A DNA stretch of 11,539 bases from Syntrophomonadaceae bacterium (GTDB lineage Bacteria; Bacillota; Syntrophomonadia; Syntrophomonadales; Syntrophomonadaceae). Where the stretch lies: positions 1-11,539 of the forward strand of contig JAQVWB010000042.1 in assembly GCA_028698695.1 (NCBI GenBank), in the 5' to 3' direction. Each line of letters starts with the position of its first letter. The stretch's first letter is position 1. The translations under genes and the position numbers were made by a program. The notes under the pieces are model-generated. The model did no database searches. It was not told where the DNA came from and saw only the letters and a program-made list of their open reading frames with translations. Of this stretch, positions 5,508-11,539 are shown piece after piece.

Positions 5508-6950
5508 TTAACCATCTATTATAAGTATACTATTTAAACTGCTTTCCCGGGGTCCCTGTATTTGTAATTTACTGTTTTTAATATAATAAAGATACTCCAG
5601 CAGTTCCTCTGTAATTAATTCTCCCGGCAACAAGGCAGGGATACCGGGTGGATAAACGGCTACACTCTCTCCGGCAATACAACCGGCGCTTTCCTTTAAC
5701 GGCACCTGCTTTTTGCGGGCCATAAAAGCATCCCGCGGAGTCATAAGTACAGTTGGGTTAACCGGAACTTTGGCTATAGGTGTATTCTCCCTGCGGCCTT
5801 GATAAACAGCAGTAACATTCTTTAATGCCTGATAAAATCTTTCCCAATGAGCAGCTTCATGAAACATGGACATCATGGCCAGTATAAATTTTTCCTGGGC
5901 CATTTCCACCTGTATAGCATATTGTTCCCTTAATTGGTGGGCGACTTCCCGCCCACTGACCGTAACTCCGGGAAAGGATACCACTAATTTTAAAGGGTCA
6001 TAACCGGTGACTCCCTCAAATCCGGTCAACTCATCACCGTAACAATGCAGTCCCGGTAAGTTGTTTATTTTTTCCCGATACTGCCTGGCTAATTGATAAG
6101 CAGTTTCCAGCTGACTTTCCCCCTTTTCCACCATGAAAGCCCGAGCCAGGTCTATGGAAGCCAGAATAGGATAGGAAGGACTGGTAGTGGTCAATAAACT
6201 ACAGGCTGCCCTCAGGCGGGTAAAATCATGAAACCCCTCGGCTACATGTAAAGCGGCCCCCTGATTCAATACCGGCAAGGTTTTATGCATGCCATTTACG
6301 GCAGCGTCGGCTCCGCAATGCAGAGCAGGGGTCGGATAAGCAGCATGAAAAGCAAAATGGGCCCCATGAGCTTCATCCACCAATAACTGAATTCCTTTTT
6401 GATGAACCTTTTGGGCAATTGCTTCGATTGGAGCGGCAGTACCAAAATAACTGGGACTGGTAATAAAAACTGCTTTTACCCGCGGGTTCTCTGCCAGCAG
6501 ACTGTCCACCTGTCTCCCGGTAACGCTCAGGGCCACACCCAGCTCAGGCTGATATTCAACCGGAATATAAATAGGCCGGACAGCGGACAAAACCATGGCA
6601 CTGAAAAAAGAACGATGGGCATTGCGTGGAACGAGGACTTCGTCATCCGGGTTAAAGCTTAGAAATAAGGCATGTATGCCGGAACTGGCACCATTAACCA
6701 GAAAAAGGCTCTCCTGAGCCCCATAAGCCTTTGCCAGCAACCTCCGGGCCTCTTCAATAACCTCCTGTGACATGTGCAAGTCATCTAAACCGGGTACCTC
6801 GGTAACATCAAAGCCGCTAATTAACTTAAACTCTCCCGTCTCAAACCCCAGCCCGCCTGCATGTCCAGGCATGTGCAACCGCAAGGGCGCTATTGACTGA
6901 TAATCGCATAATGCCTTATAAATAGGAGCTTCCCACTGACTGTTAAACAA
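5508..6950 (-). CDS. PLP-dependent Orn/Lys/Arg decarboxylase family protein (YaaO/SpeA-like)
   Basis: A 480-residue fold-type I PLP enzyme. Landmarks (numbered from the chosen start) are HMPGH (26-30), the PLP phosphate/ring region LVNGASSGIHA (84-94), the PLP-pyridine aspartate in DEAHGAH (192-198) and the Schiff-base lysine K223 in NGMHKTLP. A C-terminal domain follows with VAVYPPGIPALLPGE. It decarboxylates a basic amino acid (arginine, lysine or ornithine), probably for polyamine synthesis; which one cannot be read from sequence. The start is TTG at 6950-6948, six bases after AGAGAGGAG. A TTG 7 codons earlier, overlapping the lipid kinase stop, lacks a Shine-Dalgarno. It occupies the position of yaaO beside tmk in B. 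subtilis and is 62 bases upstream of tmk. Confidence 0.9.
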   Translation of the reverse strand: MFNSQWEAPIYKALCDYQSIAPLRLHMPGHAGGLGFETGEFKLISGFDVTEVPGLDDLHMSQEVIEEARRLLAKAYGAQESLFLVNGASSGIHALFLSFNPDDEVLVPRNAHRSFFSAMVLSAVRPIYIPVEYQPELGVALSVTGRQVDSLLAENPRVKAVFITSPSYFGTAAPIEAIAQKVHQKGIQLLVDEAHGAHFAFHAAYPTPALHCGADAAVNGMHKTLPVLNQGAALHVAEGFHDFTRLRAACSLLTTTSPSYPILASIDLARAFMVEKGESQLETAYQLARQYREKINNLPGLHCYGDELTGFEGVTGYDPLKLVVSFPGVTVSGREVAHQLREQYAIQVEMAQEKFILAMMSMFHEAAHWERFYQALKNVTAVYQGRRENTPIAKVPVNPTVLMTPRDAFMARKKQVPLKESAGCIAGESVAVYPPGIPALLPGELITEELLEYLYYIKNSKLQIQGPRESSLNSILIIDG

Positions 6951-6963
6951 AAAGGTCTCCTCT

Positions 6964-7899
6964 CTATACAATCAAATTCATAGCCGCCGGCAATACTTCA
7001 AATATCAGGTTACCCCGCCCGGGAGTTTCTCCATCCATTTCAAAATATAAATTGTCCTGTGATTCAATAATAACCTTTTTCCCGGTATGATAATGTACAC
7101 GCGGGTTTTTTAAATGCTCGCCCTTGCGAATGGGAATAATATTTCTCATTAATTCAAGTTTGCCAAGACCCTCTACTACTACGATATCCAGCCAGCCATC
7201 ATTAATTACTGCCCGGGGAGTCACCTTCATGCCCCCGCCAAAATATTGTCCATTGCCAATGGCTGCCAGACAGGAATCCCCCGCGTACACATTCCGGTTA
7301 TCTATATTTACCTTTAAATATAAGTTTTTAAAAGCAATAATGGAGGTAACTGCCCCCACCAGAAATGATAACGGTCCACCCATGAGCTTACTGTTGCGAT
7401 TTACTCTGAAAACCGTATCGCTGCCCAACCCTACATCAGCAATATTAATAAAATAGCGGCTGGCCGGTTCTCCCTGCCAATTCGTAAATGTAGCCCTCAC
7501 CAGATCACAGGACACCGTCTGCGGTTTTAAAAACAACCGGACTATATTCTCCGGCTGGTTGGACATTTGCATCAAGCGGGCAAAATCGCCGCCGGTTCCC
7601 ATAGGAATCATGGACAACCGTGCTGACTCATTTATAAAAACACCCTGGTCATCAAAAAACCCATTTACAACTTCATTAAGGGTACCATCTCCGCCAACGG
7701 CAATAATATGCTCATAGCCTTCCCATAATGCTTTCCGGGTAAGCTCTATAGCTTCCAGTGGCCGACTGGTCATACTGACACCAAAAGTTATATTATTATC
7801 TTTTAAATGCTTCTCCAACTGTATCCAGGTCTTACAGGTTCGTCCATTAGCGGAAGCCGGATTTACAACAAACATACTGCGAATACTGTTCTCTGCCAT
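6964..7899 (-). CDS. Diacylglycerol kinase-family lipid kinase (YegS/DgkB-like)
   Basis: A 311-residue soluble kinase of the DAGK_cat superfamily. Visible are the N-terminal VNPASANGR (12-20), the nucleotide-binding GGDGTLNEVVNGF (69-81), MGTGGDFAR (100-108, where GTGNDFAR is commoner) and the C-terminal FEMDGE (near 286-291), which typically contributes metal ligands. It phosphorylates a lipid such as diacylglycerol, recycling it to phosphatidic acid; the exact lipid (diacylglycerol, undecaprenol-like or sphingoid) is not readable. ATG at 7899 follows GGGGAGAG by a few bases. It is the first gene of the minus-strand train and is nearly fused to the decarboxylase (13-base gap with the preferred start), so the two are very likely co-transcribed. 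Confidence 0.88.
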   Translation of the reverse strand: MAENSIRSMFVVNPASANGRTCKTWIQLEKHLKDNNITFGVSMTSRPLEAIELTRKALWEGYEHIIAVGGDGTLNEVVNGFFDDQGVFINESARLSMIPMGTGGDFARLMQMSNQPENIVRLFLKPQTVSCDLVRATFTNWQGEPASRYFINIADVGLGSDTVFRVNRNSKLMGGPLSFLVGAVTSIIAFKNLYLKVNIDNRNVYAGDSCLAAIGNGQYFGGGMKVTPRAVINDGWLDIVVVEGLGKLELMRNIIPIRKGEHLKNPRVHYHTGKKVIIESQDNLYFEMDGETPGRGNLIFEVLPAAMNLIV

Positions 7900-7916
7900 C
7901 TGCTCTCCCCATTACT

Positions 7917-8051
7917 ACATTCTCACTTCTATAATATTGTATATTAAATCTGTGAGCTTTAAAATATTAAACCTGCCAACCTTGGCACCCGGAAATAAAT
8001 TTAAAACTTTGGGGTGAATTATTTCGTAAATTTAATATTTTGGATTATAAT
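7917..8051. promoter_or_regulatory. Divergent promoter region between lipid kinase and crotonase
   Basis: On the plus strand a perfect TATAAT (8046-8051) lies 25-30 bases before the crotonase ATG, but the -35 position offers only TTCGTA (8023-8028, 17 bp spacing). The predicted start near 8058 would leave a very short leader containing AAGGGAG. On the minus strand AT-rich hexamers such as TACAAT and TATTAT lie upstream of the lipid kinase, none with a convincing -35. A promoter in each direction is expected from the gene layout, but only the crotonase -10 is reasonably clear. Confidence 0.35.
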
Positions 8052-8075
8052 AATTTCAAGAAGGGAGTTGAAAGC

Positions 8076-8858
8076 ATGTCAAAATATGAATATTACGACC
8101 TTGAAGTAAATGGTCCCCTCGCTTATGTTACTCTCAATCGTCCGGATCGTATGAACATGATGGGGTTTGGTCCCTGGAAAGAAATTCTCTCGGTACAGGA
8201 TGAAATTGAGGCCAATCGCGATATCAGGGTAGTTATTATCAAAGCTGACGGCGATCATTTTTCAGCTGGAATCGACCTGCGTGATCTGGAACAGGCAGAT
8301 TCTCTCTCAGTAGCCGATAACATCAACTGGCTGCAGCGGGTTTATGGACGCTGGCAGGAAATGAACCCCATTGTAATTGCCGCTGTACACGGCTTGTGTT
8401 ACGGGGCCGGTTTTGAAATGATCTGCGCCTGCGATATCAGAATTGCCGCCGAAGATGCCATCTTTGCCATTCCGGAAGTTCGTTTTGGGTTATCACCTGA
8501 TATGGGCGGAAGTCAGCGCTTACCAAGACTGGTTGGACCGGGACAAGCCAAACGCCTCATCCTGGCATGTGAGGAAATTGATGGTCGTGAAGCTCGTGAT
8601 ATTGGCTTTGTAGAAATTGTGGTTCCCCGTGACCAGCTATATGAAAGAGCTGAAAAACTGGCCAAAAAAATTATAAACAATCCCCCCTGGGCAGTACGTT
8701 TCGGGAAAAAAGCCATTAATGCTTCCATGGACAGCAGTCTGGCCGGTGGATTGCTGCTGGAACAAATTCAAACCATTTTCTGCTGCGGAACGGAAGATCA
8801 AAATGAAGCCATTCATGCATTCTTTGAAAAACGTAAACCCGAATTTAAAGAAAGATAG
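8076..8858 (+). CDS. Crotonase-family enzyme: enoyl-CoA hydratase or dienoyl-CoA isomerase
   Basis: A 260-residue acyl-CoA enzyme of the crotonase superfamily. The oxyanion-hole segments are FSAGIDL (62-68) and LCYGAGFE (107-114). The acidic positions of enoyl-CoA hydratase are E114 and E134 (IPEVRFGL). D142 in GLSPDMGG lies where the third acid of delta3,5-delta2,4-dienoyl-CoA isomerase is found, and the block ACDIRIAAEDAIFAIPEV also resembles that group. So hydratase is the default, isomerase an alternative. Start ATG at 8076 has AAGGGAG eight bases upstream; a TTG 12 codons earlier lies on the -10 box. It is monocistronic on the plus strand and presumably serves beta-oxidation along with the ETF-linked oxidoreductase opposite. 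Confidence 0.87.
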   Translation: MSKYEYYDLEVNGPLAYVTLNRPDRMNMMGFGPWKEILSVQDEIEANRDIRVVIIKADGDHFSAGIDLRDLEQADSLSVADNINWLQRVYGRWQEMNPIVIAAVHGLCYGAGFEMICACDIRIAAEDAIFAIPEVRFGLSPDMGGSQRLPRLVGPGQAKRLILACEEIDGREARDIGFVEIVVPRDQLYERAEKLAKKIINNPPWAVRFGKKAINASMDSSLAGGLLLEQIQTIFCCGTEDQNEAIHAFFEKRKPEFKER

Positions 8859-9164
8859 TAACGATTCGGAGTTTATTTAATCATTTTTAGAACCTGACGT
8901 TACCTGACTCTGACTGACTGGACCTGACTTAATATTAATTTTAAAAACAATTGTCAGGTTGAGTCAGTAAAAGTCAGTTTCAGTCAGCAATGATATCCAT
9001 CACTCTTCAAAACACCGTTTGCCATCATCCGCGTCTACCCTGATACAGCCTCCGTTATTTGATTTTTAAATTACAAAATCACGAGCGGTAAATATTTTAT
9101 TCCCAGCCACCCGGACTACAACTTCTCCTGTTTAAATACTTCAGGTCATCTCCGTTTATGGTCT
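8859..9164. other. Gene-free 306-base convergent intergenic region
   Basis: Lies between the 3' ends of crotonase and the membrane FeS oxidoreductase. The left third carries the phased CTGAC/GTCAG array described separately. The remainder (8991-9164) shows no gene, RNA or terminator I can defend. On the minus strand, 9125-9069 reads as 19 open codons beginning EVVVRVAGN and ending with TARD and three more residues, in a frame with no start. This could be a chance or decayed coding remnant. No intrinsic terminator with a T-run is seen for either flanking gene. Confidence 0.6.
8894..8987. repeat. Mirror-symmetric, 10-bp-phased CTGAC/GTCAG array
   Basis: CTGAC starts at 8894, 8904, 8914 and 8924 (plus one extra at 8910) and GTCAG starts at 8953, 8963, 8973 and 8983. 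Both sets have exactly 10-bp spacing, and every pair is centred on 8940.5. The two 35-base arms are complementary at 27 positions, mostly at the pentamers, with divergent spacers between them. The central 24 bases (8929-8952) are almost pure A/T. The 5' arm begins 35 bases after the crotonase stop. No T-run follows on either side, so it is not a standard terminator. It could be a cooperative protein-binding array on one DNA face or a long interrupted RNA/DNA hairpin. Confidence 0.85.
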
Positions 9165-11309
9165 TTAATTCAGATTTTCCCACAAGAACTCAGCTACATC
9201 CATTACCGGAATATTTTCGTCTTTCGATACTTTTACCCCGTCAGTAAGCATCGTCAGGCAGAAGGGGCAATTGCTGACGATTAATTCCGGATCTGTCTCC
9301 AACAATTGATCTACCCGGGTCTCGTTAATTCTCTTGTACCCGTCAGCAGCTTCTTCTTCCAGAAACATGCGTCCTCCTCCGGCACCACAACAGAATCCAA
9401 ACTGTTTGGACTTTTCAACCTCCAACAAACTACCGCCTACCTTGCTTACAATTTCTCTGGGTGGTTCATAAATACTGTTATGTCTGCCCAGGAAACAAGA
9501 ATCATGGTAGCTGACTTTTTTATCAGCCTTGCCTGAAACACTGAGTTTTCCCTCCCGGATGAGATTAGCCAGCACTTCGGTATAATGAAATACCTCGTAA
9601 TTGCCTCCCAGCTGCGGATATTCATTCTTAATGGCATTGTATCCATGTGGACACAGACAAATTATCTTTTTAACCCCATAATTATTAAAAGTCTCGATAT
9701 TTTGATTAGCCAGGGTCTGAAACAGATATTCGTTTCCCAGCCTTCTGGCCGGGTCACCACAGCACATTTCTTCCGTCCCCAGATAACCAAACTTAACCTC
9801 GGCTCTATTTAATAAATTGACTACCTTTTCGCCTACTTTTTTATAACGATCATCAAAGGCTACTGCACATCCGCCGAATAATAAATATTCAAACTCACCA
9901 TTATCTTCTCCGAGTAAATTAACCTGCTCCCTTATTTTCCGTTCTTCCAGCCACTGTGCCCGGGAAGCCCAACCTGCTCCCCAGGGATTATAATTTCTCT
10001 CCAAATTAGTAAACGTCATCTGGGCCTCGCCAGGAATATCTCCCTGCCACATCACCAGGTTTCTTCTCATTTCAGTAATTTTACTGATATGTTCAATCTC
10101 CATGGGACAATGAACCACACAACCCCGGCAATTAGTACAAGCCCATAATACCTCCGGACTTACCACATCATATAATAAACTTTGTTCCAGCACCGGCACT
10201 TGATTAAATACCTGATCAACATCATTAACCTCATCAACAGTCATCGCCAATTTTGCTTCGTCTTCCTCATCTCCCCGCCCCGGGAGTATATAGGGTGCCT
10301 TGGCATCCATATGTTTTTTCATCGTCTGGATTATAGTAATTTTGGGATTCAATTTCTTACCGGTATTATAAGCCGGGCAAGCCTCCTGACAACGACCACA
10401 GCGAATACAAGCATCCAGGTCCAATAAATCCTTCCAATGCAATTCCTCAATCTGCTCAACCCCAAAACTTTCCGCTTCCTCAATATTATCTATAACTCTT
10501 ATATCACCAGGCTCCAAATTACTGGAATAATACGAAATCATACCGGCAAAGATGTGCCAGAGTTTCGTATAGGCAACTATTCCAATAAACAAAAATGATA
10601 TTGCCATATGAAACCACCAGTTAAACCTGTGCCAAAACAAAATGTTTTCCAGACTTAACCCGGAAAACATACCCGTAAAAAGCCAACCAACTGGTGAAGC
10701 AATGCTTTCATAACTGATTTGACTCAAAGAGGTAGATAACTTTATTTGCCCGGCAATCCTTAAACCTTCAACCACGTAGCCGGTAAACAAAATAGCCGCA
10801 ATTAATAATAAAATCCAACCATCCAATGGCTTGGAATCATTTAAACGACCCGGCCGCTGTACATATCTGACAATTGCTAAAACGATAATGCCAGCTAGTG
10901 CCAGCATACCCATAACATCAATAAAGGCTGAAAAATAGACATAAATATTTCCAACCAGCGGAGGAAATCCAATCTTATCCCAGGCAGCAAAACTGGCTGT
11001 TGCAATAAATAATACGACGAATCCCCAAAACAGGAAGAAATGCGATACCCCTGGCAGTGGCTTTCTCAATACCAATCTTTGCGTAAAAGTATTATAAATA
11101 AAATTTAATATTCGTTTTCCCACCTGCTCATTTCGTATCGCATCGCCTTTTGCCAACTGCCAGACCTTTATGCGCTTATATACCCCATAAATAAACAATC
11201 CCAGCGGTATAAACATAAGTATATAAATCAGCCACTCATAATATATATTGGCTCCAACCACCCTCATTGGTATCTCAAATCCACCACTTAAAGGCCGAAA
11301 ATCAAACAT
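9165..11309 (-). CDS. Membrane-anchored FeS oxidoreductase, EtfAB:menaquinone oxidoreductase type (FadF/HdrD-like)
   Basis: A 714-residue three-part protein. Residues about 20-255 form 5-6 membrane helices like the NarI heme-b subunit, with candidate heme-ligand histidines H90 (GVSHFFLFWGF), H227, H234 and H252. Next come two [4Fe-4S] ferredoxin motifs: C301, C304, C307, C311 and C391, C394, C397, C401. The C-terminus has two CCG (HdrD/GlcF-type) domains: C481, C516-C517 and C553 of CPHG, then C605, C640-C641 and C681-PF-C684. The first CCG domain has G instead of the last cysteine of CPHC, probably family-typical. It likely passes electrons from ETF, reduced by acyl-CoA dehydrogenases, to menaquinone. 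ATG at 11309 follows GGGGG by eight bases; an ATG at 11324 would add 5 residues. The etf genes are not in the window. Confidence 0.88.
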   Translation of the reverse strand: MFDFRPLSGGFEIPMRVVGANIYYEWLIYILMFIPLGLFIYGVYKRIKVWQLAKGDAIRNEQVGKRILNFIYNTFTQRLVLRKPLPGVSHFFLFWGFVVLFIATASFAAWDKIGFPPLVGNIYVYFSAFIDVMGMLALAGIIVLAIVRYVQRPGRLNDSKPLDGWILLLIAAILFTGYVVEGLRIAGQIKLSTSLSQISYESIASPVGWLFTGMFSGLSLENILFWHRFNWWFHMAISFLFIGIVAYTKLWHIFAGMISYYSSNLEPGDIRVIDNIEEAESFGVEQIEELHWKDLLDLDACIRCGRCQEACPAYNTGKKLNPKITIIQTMKKHMDAKAPYILPGRGDEEDEAKLAMTVDEVNDVDQVFNQVPVLEQSLLYDVVSPEVLWACTNCRGCVVHCPMEIEHISKITEMRRNLVMWQGDIPGEAQMTFTNLERNYNPWGAGWASRAQWLEERKIREQVNLLGEDNGEFEYLLFGGCAVAFDDRYKKVGEKVVNLLNRAEVKFGYLGTEEMCCGDPARRLGNEYLFQTLANQNIETFNNYGVKKIICLCPHGYNAIKNEYPQLGGNYEVFHYTEVLANLIREGKLSVSGKADKKVSYHDSCFLGRHNSIYEPPREIVSKVGGSLLEVEKSKQFGFCCGAGGGRMFLEEEAADGYKRINETRVDQLLETDPELIVSNCPFCLTMLTDGVKVSKDENIPVMDVAEFLWENLN

Positions 11310-11363
11310 CACGTCAACCCCCATTTAACTTCGTGTTGCTTTAGTTTTCCAAACCAGCAATAA

Positions 11364-11372
11364 TTTATACCA
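11364..11372 (-). promoter_or_regulatory. Candidate extended -10 promoter of the FeS oxidoreductase
   Basis: The minus strand reads TGGTATAAA (11372-11364), a TGnTATAAA extended -10 box, with no recognisable -35, which extended -10 promoters can do without. The transcript would start near 11357, leaving about 48 bases before the ATG at 11309. A palindrome lies directly upstream, where a repressor or activator could act. Confidence 0.4.
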
Positions 11373-11390
11373 GAAATAGGGGACAGCCTC

Positions 11391-11415
11391 ATTGGAAAGA
11401 TAGCAGACTTCCAAT
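11391..11415. repeat. Palindrome upstream of the oxidoreductase promoter
   Basis: ATTGGAA (11391-11397) and TTCCAAT (11409-11415) form a perfect 7-bp inverted repeat with an 11-base spacer, starting about 20 bases upstream of the extended -10 box, so its near half covers the -35 position. This is the geometry of an operator for a dimeric regulator. The TTGGAA hexamer recurs nearby at 11347-11352, 11477-11482 and 11506-11511. Confidence 0.45.
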
Positions 11416-11476
11416 TACGTTTAACAGAAGGCCGGACCCGAGCGTTCTTAACTTTAACCCCCCCAGAAAAATATAA

Positions 11477-11511
11477 TTGGAACAAAAGAACCGTCCGTCC
11501 CCTTGTTCCAA
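11477..11511 (-). terminator. Hairpin after the 5S rRNA: probable rRNA terminator or REP-like repeat
   Basis: TTGGAACAA (11477-11485) and TTGTTCCAA (11503-11511) are a perfect 9-bp inverted repeat with a 17-base loop containing GGGGACGGACGG on the minus strand. On that strand it begins ten bases after the 5S 3' end and is followed by TTATATTTTT, a broken T-rich tract suited to intrinsic termination of an rRNA operon. A second GGGGACAG-type word lies at 11379-11386 on the plus strand. Hairpins with GGAACAA arms and a GGGGACGG loop are, as I recall, repeated in many Clostridia, so a REP-like identity is also possible. Confidence 0.55.
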
Positions 11512-11520
11512 ATAAAATAA

Positions 11521-11539
11521 TCCTGGCGATGTCCTACTC
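11521..11539 (-). rRNA. rrf: 5S ribosomal RNA, 3' end (runs off the right edge)
   Basis: The minus strand at the right edge reads GAGTAGGACATCGCCAGGA, matching the conserved 3' end of bacterial 5S rRNA (GAGAGTAGG, then a GCCGCC- or GTCGCCAGG-like end that closes helix I). Only 19 bases are visible. It implies a minus-strand rRNA operon immediately to the right, with the FeS oxidoreductase as its next downstream gene. The hairpin after it supports the call. Confidence 0.72.

Noticed and set aside
7982..7999. TTGGCACC upstream of the crotonase, resembling a sigma-54 -24 element
   Set aside because: The -12 element (TTGCA-like) is absent at the required distance, and a TATAAT box closer to the gene is a simpler promoter.
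8894..8987. Array read as a CRISPR
   Set aside because: Repeats are 5 bases with 5-base spacers and inverted halves; no cas genes are nearby.
8894..8987. Array read as a bidirectional rho-independent terminator
   Set aside because: No T-tract follows on either strand and the stem is interrupted by several mismatched spacers with a 24-base loop.
11325..11476. tRNA gene after the 5S rRNA
   Set aside because: No T-loop (GGTTCGA-type) sequence or acceptor pairing found on either strand.

Overview
The window reads as a chromosomal segment of a low-to-mid GC Firmicute of the Syntrophomonas / syntrophic Clostridia type. Three things suggest this. The first is a housekeeping block in nearly the same order as the Bacillus subtilis yaaO-tmk-yaaR-holB-ricT-yabA-yabB-rsmI-abrB-metS region. 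The second is a Clostridia-type AbrB with a four-cysteine tail. The third is a crotonase-family enzyme close to a large membrane-anchored FeS oxidoreductase of the EtfAB:menaquinone oxidoreductase (DUF224/FadF/HdrD-like) type, a hallmark of beta-oxidising syntrophs. The genus is an inference; no rRNA long enough for placement is visible.

Layout, left to right. Positions 1-105 hold the N-terminus of methionyl-tRNA synthetase (minus strand, TTG start). Positions 106-394 are a divergent control region with a near-consensus sigma-A promoter for abrB (plus). Convergent to abrB, with a 2-base gap, is a long minus-strand gene train read from right to left: lipid kinase (diacylglycerol kinase family), PLP-dependent Orn/Lys/Arg-type decarboxylase, tmk, yaaR, holB, ricT, yabA, trmN6, rsmI. 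It joins DNA replication (thymidylate kinase, clamp-loader delta', the YabA initiation regulator), RNA modification (TrmN6, RsmI) and RNA-processing/sporulation control (RicT). Relative to B. subtilis, yaaQ/darA (between tmk and yaaR) and yazA (between trmN6 and rsmI) are absent. Several starts are non-ATG (metG, yabA and the decarboxylase TTG; trmN6 GTG), chosen because a Shine-Dalgarno sits at the right distance.

At 8076-8858 a single plus-strand crotonase gene faces the membrane FeS oxidoreductase (9165-11309, minus). The 306-base gap between them contains the most striking non-coding structure in the window: four CTGAC and four GTCAG pentamers, each set spaced exactly 10 bp, mirror-symmetric about position 8940.5. 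Upstream of the oxidoreductase lie a candidate extended -10 promoter, a palindrome and a cluster of TTGGAA hexamers. The last 19 bases are the 3' end of a minus-strand 5S rRNA, so the window starts just downstream of an rRNA operon. A 9-bp-stem hairpin following the 5S end is its likely terminator or a REP-like repeat.

Functionally, the right half suggests fatty-acyl-CoA oxidation with electron transfer from ETF to the quinone pool, and the left half is core information processing. I see no CRISPR, phage, defence system or insertion sequence. The candidates for novelty are the phased inverted array, a clamp-loader delta' lacking its zinc module, and the truncated RicT overlapping YabA.
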